From positions 24,236,026 to 24,300,025 of the forward strand of contig NC_060234.1 in NCBI RefSeq assembly GCF_021155775.2: DNA of 64,000 bases, given 5' to 3'. The DNA comes from Neodiprion pinetum (taxonomy: Eukaryota; Arthropoda; Insecta; Hymenoptera; Diprionidae). Shown piece after piece: positions 11,040 to 21,817 of the stretch. Both the position numbers and the translations under genes were made by a program. Position 1 is the stretch's first letter. Each line of letters begins with the position of its first letter. The notes under the pieces were generated by a model. The model did no database searches. It saw only the letters and a program-made list of their open reading frames with translations, and had not been told where the DNA came from.

Positions 11040-12040
11040 TGTGACCAGTTTTCGGCGGGCAAGTGGGTCCAGGTGGGCTTGGGAGCGTAGGAGGTTTCTG
11101 CTCTGTCGACTCTACCTAACGGACTCACACCGACATTCGTAGCAGCCAAAGCAGTGACGGTATGGAAGCTTGAGATTGAGTCGGTGCAAAGAGAGTACGT
11201 ATGACTACTTGTCGACTGCTACTTAGAAATGTCGATCAGCTGGATCATCCCCGTGAGAAGACGCGGCCACTTCGTCTCCGTCCTCCACCTCTCTCCGCCC
11301 CGCGTAAATCTCGTCATCATCGTCCTCCTCGACCACCACGGATCACCACCAACCACCTTCAAAGACTTCCCACCCCCTCCAGCCGCCGATAAACACCTCC
11401 GACCAACTTCTACCGCCTTCAAACACCTCCTACCACCTCCGAACACCTCCTACGACCTCCTACCATTTCCGAACATCTTGTGTATTTCTCGTCTGTAATG
11501 TGAAAACTAGAATCATTATACATCTTGTCATATCATACATCATACATCATACATCATACATCATGCATCATGCATAGTATTAAAGTTCGAAACCAGAGTT
11601 TGGATGTTTGGATGTTCAAATATTCAGAAAGTGACGTCACCCAGAATTTTTTCTCTCTTGACGTCATCGATCTATAGTAATCAGCTAGCCGAGTTCCTCA
11701 GTTTGGAAACAACCGCGTAGTAGAGCGGACGTGTGGAAATCGCGGCACGCAGATTTCGAATGCCGGGTTCTCTACCTGCTGGATCCTGCGCTCCAGGTCC
11801 GCTTCCTGGTGCAACTCGACTTCCAGCACAAGCGCTCCGTAGTTTCTGCGCTCAAGGTCTACTACTTGGTAAAACTCGACTTCCAGGACAAGCGCTGCGT
11901 GGTTCCTGCGCTCCAGGTCCACTACTTGGTGAAACTCGACTTCAGGGGCAAGAGGTGGACGAGGAGGAGAACGAGGAAGACGAGGAGAACAAGGTGGACG
12001 AGGATGACGAGGATTTGTGCACTGTGAGTATAACATTCTA
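11040..12040. mobile_element. Rearranged relative of the foldback element
   Basis: 11095-11140 (ctgctctgtcgactctacct) resembles the palindrome's loop at 17123-17160. A CT-rich segment follows, then 11480-12040 reads like a left arm: terminal block (tgtatttct...aaaactagaatcattatac), ATC microsatellite at 11538-11575, gtgacgtcac at 11631, ccgcgtagtagagcgg, then three 60-bp repeats containing ctcgacttcca from 11815, and a gaggtggacgaggagg block. No intact coding frame is convincing. Confidence 0.65.
11815..11994. repeat. Three tandem 60-bp units
   Basis: ctcgac recurs at 11815, 11875 and 11935 with the following aagcgct and ggtcc words at the same offsets. This is a shorter version of the ctcgacttcca-containing 115-bp unit of the big palindrome. 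Confidence 0.75.
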
Positions 12041-12045
12041 AAGTA

Positions 12046-12350
12046 TTGAATAGAGTACGAGTAGGAGTAGAAGTAGGATTAGGACTAGAATCAGGTGTAG
12101 GATCAGGAGTAGGAGCAGAATCAGGAGTAGGTGTGGAATCAGAAGTAGGTGTTGAAATAGAAGTAGGATCAGTAGTAGGTGTAGAAATAGGAGTAGCCGT
12201 AGGAGTTGGAGTAGGAATAGGACTAGAAGTAGAAGTAGTAGGAGTTGGAGTAAGATTAGAAGGAGTAGGTGTAGAAATAGGAATAGAAGAAGTATAAATA
12301 GGAGTAGAAGTAGGAATAGAAGTAGTAGGAATAGGAATAGGAATAGGAGT
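12046..12350. repeat. Degenerate hexamer microsatellite (GGAGTA-like)
   Basis: About 300 bp of ggagtagaagta/ggaatagga variants with almost no other sequence. Open frames on both strands here are by-products of the repeat. Confidence 0.85.
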
Positions 12351-12424
12351 AGTAGGGTAGGGTAGGGTAGGGTCGGGTAGGGTAGAGTGGGGTAGGGTGC
12401 GGTAGGGTAGGGTAGGGTAGGGTA
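12351..12424. repeat. Pentamer GGTAG microsatellite
   Basis: Runs of ggtagggtagggtaggg with a few variants, directly following the hexamer tract. Related to, but not the same as, the TTAGG telomere unit. Confidence 0.85.
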
Positions 12425-14266
12425 CCGCCTTGGCGTACCTTTTTCAAAATTCCATTTCATTTCATTTCTTTAATTTCTTCAATGCACAAATATTATTTCA
12501 TCAAAATCTCATACCCTAATAACGGAGAGTTCCACCCCTCCTGGCAAAAGTCAAGTAGAGACCAACAATGATCCCTAGTATTAGGTTCGAAATTGTTTCT
12601 TATAACTGGTACCAAGAATTGAGATAGGAGACTGCTGAGCTAGTAACAGCGGAGCTCAGCCTAATAATACCTCTCTTTTTAAGGCAAAATTATCATTGAT
12701 ATTTAGCATAAACCATTCATCCATTGTGGACTAAATTAAAACAGATTACTTATCAGGATGTATGAATGAATGTGTGAACATTGTATGTAAATATCGCTTG
12801 TTCATATTTTTCATGTGTCACCGACAAGATTGGGAATCGTCGGAACACCGTCGAAGAGCGTGAAGTAACGCTGACCATGTGGATTCGGGCACCAGGGGGT
12901 CGCCTTCGCACCTCATTGGCTAATTACCGTTGTAACTTATTACAACTGCAGCTCCTTGGACCCTCAAGCCCAAAAAGCCGCGTCTTTCGTCTGTTAGGTC
13001 GCGAAAATATTAGTTGTGACCGGCCTAAAGCCTCTTGCTAATCCGTCAAATTCGAGCAATCATATTATCCTGTGATTTGAAGAGACTCACTATCTTCTAC
13101 GTTCCATCTTTCCTGTTCTTTACTAAATCTATTTATTTCGAGAATAGACATTTTTATGATATTCGGTTTCCATCAAAAATAACCAAATTCTGCCCAGATT
13201 CAATCCAGATCTGGTAATGTTAAGTGTTTATAATAATAACCAGTTACATTATCATCTTGAAATAATAATTGTTAGAATCACCTTTCAATATATATCAAAA
13301 CCGCGAGTGAATCAAATTGACATTTTCAACCATAGCTTTCGATAGTAGAGTATGATTCTAAATTTACAAAGACTAAGTGCTCAACGTTAACAACGTTCGG
13401 ACTCATCAACCCTTCCGATCTCGAGGTGAGGCCCTCATCCGGAAATTCTACTGACGCAGACCAACACGATCCAACGGCTCTCAATCTCGCCGTATTACAT
13501 CTAAAGATAAGTCAATCCGAGTGCTAATCTTCAACATTGAACGAATTCTAATGTTTTCACCTGTCTAATCAAAATTTACTATCATAATATCTAGTCAAAA
13601 GTGAGACTAGAGTTGGTGGCTATCTTCACTACCCCAATTAAGTCATACGTATTGTTTCCAAGATTTAACCAACAAGAAATAACAACAGGAAATATAATTA
13701 ATTTAAGATAATCTAAAAAGAGAGATACAATACAATAATCACGACCCGCTAGTTATAAGTATCGTTCAGGATAGATGTTCTTGGTATCTAATAATAATAT
13801 CATTAGAATAGAATAACACACGATTTGCTCAAACACGCAAACGGTCAAATTTAGCGATTCTGCAGCTTCCCTGCATTTGAATATAAATTCGTCCGTCGGC
13901 GTGGATTTTTATATAAATTCAAACACTTTATACATTGTTACGTCATTATCAACAATCACTGTTACCAGACATTTCAATTACCATATCGTACCAAATAAAC
14001 TTTATCTTTTACCAGTTAAATCAGTTCGAACCATTTATTTTGAACGACAACCTTTTCCCACTTTTGTTATTATAAATTAGCCTCAATCATTTGAACAAAC
14101 CTCACAGACCTGTACAGGACTATAGCAACACGATCCTACAAATGACCAGCTTATCGGAAGGTAGGTCTTTTTTGGATTTGATTTTTATTCATTGTCGCTA
14201 CGTGGAAGTTTGATTATTCAATTAATCATTAACTACCACCGCTCGGTACATTCTCACCCCCACGTA
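12425..14266. other. Intergenic, no gene seen
   Basis: Unique-looking AT-rich sequence with a less AT-rich patch at 12820-13030. Short open frames at 12781-13041 and 13877-14080 have no recognisable domain. I see nothing supportable. Confidence 0.4.
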
Positions 14267-14804
14267 ACAAATGCAAAGGGGTTAGCCTTAATTTTTCTTC
14301 ATTTTTCGAGCCGAAAATTTTTGGTCTCAGATTCGATTTAAACGACCCTTACCTGACTAATTGGACCCTCAGGAACTCAGAAAACGCAGCAAAAGAGCGT
14401 GGGACCAAGAGGAGAGAATTGGCGAGCAAAAAAGCACCTGCTGAAAAATGTCGAAAACTCAGGTTCTCGTTTTTTGGCTGTAACTTTTGATGCGTCGATC
14501 GCAGCGTATTAGGACTGTGCCCAATCGATTTCTCTCGCAAAATTACGTCGGAATAGTGCATGAAAGAATTTATTCCAGCACTTTTCAGAATCGCGAAAAT
14601 TTTCGCCACAAATGCAAAGGGGTTAGCCTTACTTTTTCTTCATTTTTCGAGCCGAAAATCTTTGGTCTCAGATTCGATTTAAACGACCCTTACCTGACTA
14701 ATTGGACCCTCAGGAACTCAGAAAACGCAGCAAAAGAGCGTGGGACCAAGAGGAGAGAAATCGCGAGCAAAAAAGCACCTGCTGAAAAATGTCGAAAACT
14801 CAGG
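14267..14804. repeat. Direct repeat, 197 bp at 341-bp spacing
   Basis: 14267-14463 and 14608-14804 are near identical, from acaaatgcaaaggggttagc to gtcgaaaactcagg. The first copy continues into unique sequence; the second stops exactly where the foldback element begins. It may be 1.6 units of a 341-bp tandem repeat. Confidence 0.8.
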
Positions 14805-15115
14805 TCATCATACATCATACATCATACATCATACATCATACATCATACATCATCATACATAGTATTAGAGGTCGAAACCAAAGTTTGGATGTCGGATGTT
14901 CAGAAAGTGACGTCACCAACTTAGAATCAGCTAGCCGAATTCCTCAGTCTGGAAACAACCGCGCAGTAGAGCGGACGGATGAGAGTCGCGCTCCGCAAAT
15001 TTCGAGTACCGGGTTCTCAACCTCCCGGATCCCGCGCTTCGGGTCCGCTACGTATTTCGAGTACCGGGTTCTCAACCTCCCGGATCCCGCGCTTCGGGTC
15101 CGCTACGCGGTGAAA

Positions 15116-16265
15116 CTCGACTTCCAGGATAAGCGCTCCGTGGTTCCTGGTTCATGTTTACAATAAATTATTTCAATTCGTTTTTCGCGCAACCCCAAAT
15201 TCGGTACCTGTCAGTCCGCTAATAAAATTTCTCGACTTCCAGGATAAGCGCTCCGTGGTTCCTGGTTCATGTTTACAATAAATTATTTCAATTCGTTTTT
15301 CGCGCAACCCCAAATTCGGTACCTGTCAGTCCGCTAATAAAATTTCTCGACTTCCAGGATAAGCGCTCCGTGGTTCCTGGTTCATGTTTACAATAAATTA
15401 TTTCAATTCGTTTTTCGCGCAACCCCAAATTCGGTAGCTGTCAGTCCGCTAATAAAATTTCTCGACTTCCAGGATAAGCGCTCCGTGGTTCCTGGTTCAT
15501 GTTTACAATAAATTATTTCAATTCGTTTTTCGCGCAACCCCAAATTCGGTACCTGTCAGTCCGCTAATAAAATTTCTCGACTTCCAGGATAAGCGCTCCG
15601 TGGTTCCTGGTTCATGTTTGCAATAAATTATTTCAATTCGTTTTTCGCGCAACCCCAAATTCGGTAGCTGTCAGTCCGCTAATAAAATTTCTCGACTTCC
15701 AGGATAAGCGCTCCGTGGCTCCTCGTTCATGTTTACGATAAATTATTTCAATTCGTTTTTCGCGCAACCCCAAATTCGTTAGCTGTCAGTCCGCTAATAA
15801 AATTTCTCGACTTCCAGGATAAGCGCTCCGTGGTTCCTGGTTCATGTTTGCAATAAATTATTTCAATTCGTTTTTCGCGCAACCCCAAATTCGGTAGCTG
15901 TCAGTCCGCTAATAAAATTTCTCGACTTCCAGGATAAGCGCTCCGTGGTTCCTGGTTCATGTTTGCAATAAATTATTTCAATTCGTTTTTCGCGCAAGCC
16001 CATATTCGGTAGCTGTCAGTCCGCTAATAAAATTTCTCGACTTCCAGGATAAGCGCTCCGTGGTTCCTGGTTCATGTTTACAATAAATTATTTCAATTCG
16101 TTTTTCGCGCAACCCCAAATTCGGTAGCTGTCAGTCCGCTAATAAAATTTCTCGACTTCCAGGATAAGCGCTCCGTGGTTCCTGGTTCATGTTTACAATA
16201 AATTATTTCAATTCGTTTTTCGCGCAACCCCAAATTCGGTAGCTGTCAGTCCGCTAATATATTTA
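15116..16265 (+). repeat. 115-bp tandem array, left arm, 10 copies
   Basis: ctcgacttccaggataagcg recurs at 15116, 15231, 15346, 15461, 15576, 15691, 15806, 15921, 16036 and 16151, always 115 bp apart. Copies differ by a few substitutions only (for example tacctg/tagctg). The last unit ends in ccgctaatat. Confidence 0.97.
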
Positions 16266-16362
16266 TTAGTATTCGAGGTATAACTCGAGGTGGTTGAAGG
16301 TGGTCGGAGGTGGACGAGGAGGAGGACGAGGAGGACGAGGATTTGTGCTGGGTGAGTAAAAC

Positions 16363-16700
16363 ACTTTTATAATATTTGATGGCAATTGTAATTATATTTC
16401 ATCTGAAATATTACAAACTTGTCACGTTTACAATAAATTATTTCAATTCATTTTTCGTGCAAGCACATATTCAGTAGCTATGAATAATCTTATACAATTT
16501 ATTATATTATTAATTAATTAATCAATATTCTTATAATATTTAATGGCAATTGTAATTATATTTCATCTGAAATATTACAAACTTGTCACGTTTACAATAA
16601 ATTATTTCAATTCATTTTTCGTGCAAGCACATATTCAGTAGCTATGAATAATCTTATACAATTTATTATATTATTAATTAATTAATTAATTACATTAATC
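16363..16700 (+). repeat. 164-bp tandem array, left arm, 2 copies
   Basis: aatattt...ggcaattgtaatta starts at 16371 and 16535, 164 bp apart. The unit contains acaataaattatttcaattc, also the core of the 115-bp unit, and ends in a taattaatta run. Confidence 0.93.
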
Positions 16701-16854
16701 CTTACACAATATTTTTGATGTGTTCCTATACTAAAAATATTCATTACTATTCCAGGTATTACCCGGGGTGGTCGGAGGTGGACGAGGAGGAGGACGAGCT
16801 GGACGAGGAGGAGGACCAGGTGGACGAGGAGGAGGACGAGGTGGACGAGGAGCA

Positions 16855-17400
16855 GGCGGGGTGGGTCGTGGGAGAGGACCTCTCCTCTCCTCAGAGGAGG
16901 GGAGGGGGAGGGGGAGGGGGAGGGGCAGGGAAGGGGGAGAGGTGGGCGGGGAGGGGGAAGGGATGGGAAGGGAAGGGAAGGGAAGGGGGGGTGGCGGGGA
17001 GGGTAGCGGGGCGGGGTGGGAGGGGGGAGGGGGGGAGGGCGGGAGGGGGGGGCGGGAGGGAGGCGGGAGGGAGGGAGGGAAGGAGGGAGGGTGGGCGGGC
17101 GCGGGAGGGGGGGGGGGGGTGTACTGCTCTGTTAACTCTAACGGGCTCGCATCGACATCCGTCCTCCACTCTCTCCCTCCCGCCCGCCCGCCCTCCCTCC
17201 CTCCCTCCCACCCTCCCTCCCTCCCTCCCTCCCTCCCGCCTCCCTCTCGCCCCCCTCCCGCCCTCCCCCCTCCCCCCACCACCCTCCCCGCCACCCCCCC
17301 TTCCCTTCCCTTCCCTTCCCTTCCCATCCCTTCCCCCTCCCCGCCCACCTCTCCCCCTTCCCTGCCCCTCCCCCTCCCCTCCTCTGACGAGAGGAGAGGT
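16855..17400. repeat. Inverted GC-rich purine/pyrimidine block with central loop
   Basis: 16898-17119 is almost pure G with some A; 17165-17372 is almost pure C with some T, largely its reverse complement. The loop (about 17120-17164) is the only mixed sequence. Runs of G here could fold into quadruplexes. Confidence 0.9.
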
Positions 17401-17579
17401 CCTCTCCCACGACCCACCCCGCCTGCTCCTCGTCCACCTCGTCCTCCTCCTCGTCCACCTGGTCCTCCTCCTCGTCCAGCTCGTCCTCCTCCTCGTCCAC
17501 CTCCGACCACCCCGGGTAATACCTGGAATAGTAATGAATATTTTTAGTATAGGAACACATCAAAAATATTGTGTAAGGA

Positions 17580-18245
17580 TTAATGTAATTAATTAATTAA
17601 TTAATAATATAATAAATTGTATAAGATTATTCATAGCTACTGAATATGTGCTTGCACGAAAAATGAATTGAAATAATTTATTGTAAACGTGACAAGTTTG
17701 TAATATTTCAGATGAAATGTAATTACAATTGCCATTAAATATTATAAGAATATTGATTAATTAATTAATAATATAATAAATTGTATAAGATTATTCATAG
17801 CTACTGAATATGTGCTTGCACGAAAAATGAATTGAAATAATTGATTGTAAATGTGACAAGTTTGTAATATTTCAGATGAAATATAATTACAATTGCCATT
17901 AAATATTATAAGAATATTGATTAATTAATTAATAATATAATAAATTGTATAAGATTATTCATAGCTACTGAATATGTGCTTGCACGAAAAATGAATTGAA
18001 ATAATTTATTGTAAACGTGACAAGTTTGTAATATTTCAGATGAAATATAATTACAATTGCCATTAAATATTATAAGAATATTGATTAATTAATTAATAAT
18101 ATAATAAATTGTATAAGATTATTCATAGCTACTGAATATGTGCTTGCACGAAAAATGAATTGAAATAATTTATTGTAAACGTGACAAGTTTGTAATATTT
18201 CAGATGAAATATAATTACAATTGCCATCAAATATTATAAAAGTGT
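17580..18245 (-). repeat. 164-bp tandem array, right arm, 4 copies
   Basis: gccatt(a/c)aaatatt lies at 17731, 17895, 18059 and 18223, 164 bp apart, in inverted orientation to the left arm. Confidence 0.95.
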
Positions 18246-18345
18246 TTTACTCACCCAGCACAAATCCTCGTCCTCCTCGTCCTCCTCCTCGTCCACCTCC
18301 GACCACCTTCAACCACCTCGAGTTATACCTCGAATACTAATAAAT

Positions 18346-19375
18346 ATATTAGCGGACTGACAGCTACCGAATTTGGGGTTGCGCGAAAAACGAATTGAAA
18401 TAATTTATTGTAAACATGAACCAGGAACCACGGAGCGCTTATCCTGGAAGTCGAGAAATTTTATTAGCGGACTGACAGCTACCGAATTTGGGGTTGCGCG
18501 AAAAACGAATTGAAATAATTTATTGTAAACATGAACGAGGAGCCACGGAGCGCTTATCCTGGAAGTCGAGAAATTTTATTAGCGGACTGACAGCTACCGA
18601 ATTTGGGGTTGCGCGAAAAACGAATTGAAATAATTTATTGCAAACATGAACCAGGAACCACGGAGCGCTTATCCTGGAAGTCGAGAAATTTTATTAGCGG
18701 ACTGACAGCTACCGAATTTGGGGTTGCGCGAAAAACGAATTGAAATAATTTATTGCAAACATGAACCAGGAACCACGGAGCGCTTATCCTGGAAGTCGAG
18801 AAATTTTATTAGCGGACTGACAGGTACCGAATTTGGGGTTGCGCGAAAAACGAATTGAAATAATTTATTGCAAACATGAACCAGGAACCACGGAGCGCTT
18901 ATCCTGGAAGTCGAGAAATTTTATTAGCGGACTGACAGCTACCGAATTTGGGGTTGCGCGAAAAACGAATTGAAATAATTTATTGCAAACATGAACCAGG
19001 AACCACGGAGCGCTTATTCTGGAAGTCGAGAAATTTTATTAGCGGACTGACAGCTACCGAATTTGGGGTTGCGCGAAAAACGAATTGAAATAATTTATTG
19101 TAAACATGAACGAGGAACCACGGAGCGCTTATCCCGGAAGTCGAGAAATTTTATTAGCGGACTGACAGCTCACGAATTTGGGGTTGCGCGAAAAACGAAT
19201 TGAAATAATTTATTGTAAACATGAACGAGGAGCCACGGAGCGCTTATCCTGGAAGTCGAGAAATTTTATTAGCGGACTGACAGCTAACGAATTTGGGGTT
19301 GCGCGAAAAACGAATTGAAATAATTTATTGTAAACATGAACGAGGAGCCACGGAGCGCTTATCCTGGAAGTCGAG
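18346..19375 (-). repeat. 115-bp tandem array, right arm, 9 copies
   Basis: Inverted version of the left-arm array: gaagtcgag ends at 18455, 18570, 18685, 18800, 18915, 19030, 19145, 19260 and 19375. Variants such as acgaggagccac and taacgaattt are specific to some units, so copies have shuffled separately in the two arms. Confidence 0.97.
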
Positions 19376-19379
19376 TTTC

Positions 19380-19760
19380 ACCGCGTAGCGGACCCGAAGC
19401 GCGGGATCCGGGAGGTTGAGAACCCGGTACTCGAAATACGTAGCGGACCCGAAGCGCGGGATCCGGGAGGTTGAGAACCCGGTACTCGAAATTTGCGGAG
19501 CGCGACTCTCATCCGTCCGCTCTACTGCGCGGTTGCTTCCAGACTGAGGAATTCTGCTAGCTGATTTTGAATTGGTGACGTCACTTTCTGAACATCCGAC
19601 ATCCAAACTATGGTTTCGAACTTTGATACTATGTATGATGATGTATGATGTACGATGTATGATGTACGATGTATGATGTACGATGTATGATGTATGATGA
19701 TATGATATGATGTATAATGATTTTAGCTTTCACATTTCATACAAGAAATACACACCTCAT
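19380..19760. mobile_element. Outer right end of the foldback element
   Basis: Holds the inverted copy of 14875-15110 (gcggacccgaagcgc, ctctactgcgcggtt, gtgacgtcac at 19575), a gat microsatellite, then gtataatgattttagctttc and acaagaaatacacacc. The last part matches, inverted, 11484-11520, so the family's true end is probably near 19757; the left arm lacks it. Confidence 0.6.
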
Positions 19761-20369
19761 CTCTCCTGCCGATTTCAGACTCAAGCGGCCAGGCCCTTCG
19801 ATGGTCAGCCGTTGACTGAAGATATATTCTTCAGTGAACGGGTCGGCTAATAACGCTGCCGTTCTGCGACAGTTGGATGATGAAAAATTTCGCTCGTATC
19901 TTTCAAATGTGTGTTAAAATACACTCGACGTGTTAAGAAGCGTCGTTCTTTCTCTCCCTATCACCTTTCTAGGTCTTTAAATCACTACGCAGCGTTAAAT
20001 ACTGTCTCATATACGGAGTATCCATTTCATCTCGATCAAAATTAGCGCATCCGTGATGTATTACAGCTACTCTGAATTTTTTTCGATACGAACACTTTTC
20101 GAGAACAATTCTGCTCCTCTACCCAACGTGGAAAGTTTACTTGCGACTAGCTAAGACAGCGGTTTGAACGTTGAACCGGTACCAAGAACGTGAAAACACT
20201 TAATTTCATTCTTATTGTTCGGAATCGACTAATGCCGCCCGGCGCTCAGAAGAGAGTAAAATCAGTTCTCTGAAGGACGGAAGATAATTACCCCCCCCCC
20301 CCTTTCGCTGCCGCTCTTCTCATAGAGTGGGGTAGCTGCACGCGACTAGTTAGTAGAAGTGCGCGGTAG

Positions 20370-20690
20370 TGGAAATTAGATACCAATTTTCGGTACAGGT
20401 TTCGTATTCGGTACCTTCGGTTGACCGAAATATCGAAATTTCCGTAAATACCGAATTACCGAAATTTCGGTAGACTTTAATCTACAAATATCGTCGGAAA
20501 AAGACTAAGAAAAATCTGTGTTGAACTGTAGTAAATACCAATAATCTAAAGAGTATTTAGATTATCAGAAATTTCGGTACTTCGGTATTTACCGAAATTT
20601 CGATATTTCGGTGTCGTTATTGACAGAAGGTTTCCATATGGATACATTTCGAGGAAGGAGATACCGAAAAAAATTCGGTATACCGAAATA
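20370..20690. repeat. Cluster of self-complementary ACCGAAATTTCGGT words
   Basis: About a dozen overlapping forms of taccgaa, ttcggta, accgaaatttcgg and gaaatttcggta on both strands. They can pair locally in many ways. No coding sequence. Confidence 0.7.
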
Positions 20691-21703
20691 CCGCGCACCC
20701 CCCCCTGATTAGCTGTTCTTCCCCTCTCGTGGCCCGCACCCAATGGGTAGAGCGACAGAGAGGGCGGGAGAATTATCATCTTCTGTCTTTTAGAGATCCG
20801 ATTCAAATACTTTCACAGGAAGCTTACGCCCTTACTGACGCTGTGTTTTATACCTATATCGCTATAGTGTTAACGGGCGGGTGAAATCACCGCGTAAGCT
20901 AGGCGCAACGCAATCCAATGTCCAGAGGATTGCCGTATATCCTCAGTCGATGCCACTGCTCCGAAACACGGTTTGAATTTTCGTAGACGGTGATTCTTAG
21001 ACGTAAGCACCATAAGCATCATCCAGATAGCATCATAAAAATCAAAGTTTAATAAATTAACTGTGTGAAAAATGTCAGCAATTGATAAGAAAAAATACGG
21101 ATATATAACCGAAGAACAAAAAACCTTACCTATCAGTAAGCGGCTGAAAGTGAGAATAAACATTGCTTGAATTAATTCCATGCCTAGTGCAATACCTCGA
21201 GCAATGTGTATATCTACTTCATTATTGTATTTGTAATCCGTGTTCACTTTCGGGCCCATGATAAAGTTTTTCCGAGTAAATACGTAATTATTGAATAGTA
21301 AGTTTGTTGGTCTTACAAAAATAGCAGATTTCACAATAAAAGATAATTGAAATTATCGAAATTTATCGTATACGATTTGCAGTATCGCACCGTCTTACCC
21401 ATTCGATAAAGGGTGAATCGTAATTATCGGTACGGTTAACTAACCGAAGCTCGAGAATACAGTTTGATATATATCGCATTCGATATTTCAGACATCTCGC
21501 ATGCGATACCTAGGGCCATCAATTCGCGAATAGAGCCTCAGGGCCCCAGGGAATCCACTGGTAAACTATAGTAAAATAATCACATGAGCCAGCGCGAGTC
21601 GCACTCACCGTGTGGTTTCGCGGTCCTCGTGAACATGATCGTATATCGCTGATAGATCTCGATAGTTTAACATTTCGGCAAGCAAAATACATTCATTAGA
21701 GTA
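20691..21703. other. Region upstream of TMEM70, no gene supported
   Basis: A 154-codon minus-strand open frame (20870-21334) is present but has no recognisable domain. Inverted agcttacgc/gcgtaagct words near 20820 and 20902 suggest a small element. The TMEM70 promoter should lie at its right end; no TATA box is obvious. Confidence 0.4.
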
Positions 21704-21817
21704 ATGGCATTTTTAATAAGCCAATGTGTATTCGGAAGCATGAAGAGATCGATACACAAAATAACGCGACTGAGATGTATATTAACGGACATAAAATCCG
21801 GCGTTGCCGAAAATAAG
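21704..21817 (+). CDS. TMEM70: TMEM70 coding exon 1 (mitochondrial presequence)
   Basis: 114 nt, 38 codons, starting MAFLISQCVF and ending AENK at AATAAG|gttaga. The positive charge and near lack of acidic residues fit an import signal. Only 67 nt of intron follow. The start is inferred: it is the only upstream ATG that joins in frame to exon 2. Confidence 0.85.

Larger units (their letters stand above)
14805..19715. mobile_element. Large foldback palindrome (about 4.9 kb)
   Basis: Two arms are inverted copies around a loop near 17.14 kb. Outside to inside: an ATC/GAT microsatellite; a block with gtgacgtcac and cgcgcagtagagcggacgg; two copies of a ctcaacctcccggatcccgc segment; a 115-bp tandem array; a gaggtggacgaggaggagga block; a 164-bp tandem array; and a GC-rich purine/pyrimidine block. 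Arm lengths differ because repeat copy numbers differ. No transposase or other enzyme is visible, so it would be non-autonomous. Drosophila FB elements have a comparable plan (long inverted ends of tandem repeats), but no sequence relation to FB is claimed. Confidence 0.85.

Noticed and set aside
12038..12460. Leu/Tyr-rich or Gly/Val-rich frames of up to 140 codons
   Set aside because: By-products of the hexamer and pentamer microsatellites.
14487..15166. Open frames of 125-145 codons entering the left arm, and the matching one at 19325-19606
   Set aside because: They cross an ATC microsatellite and the mobile-element end, have no domain, and appear in several frames.
16731..17596. Several long Gly/Arg-, Pro/Ser- and Glu-rich open frames on both strands, up to 293 codons
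   Set aside because: They are translations of the GGGA/CCCT blocks and of the gaggtggacgagg repeat, present in nearly every frame on both strands. This is what low-complexity DNA gives, not evidence of genes.
14805..19715. CRISPR-like array
   Set aside because: Repeats are contiguous 115- or 164-bp units without unique spacers, in a eukaryotic genome.
20870..21334. 154-codon minus-strand open frame upstream of TMEM70
   Set aside because: No domain or family recognised, no splice-supported extension, AT-rich codons as in the surrounding DNA. Kept only as a note.
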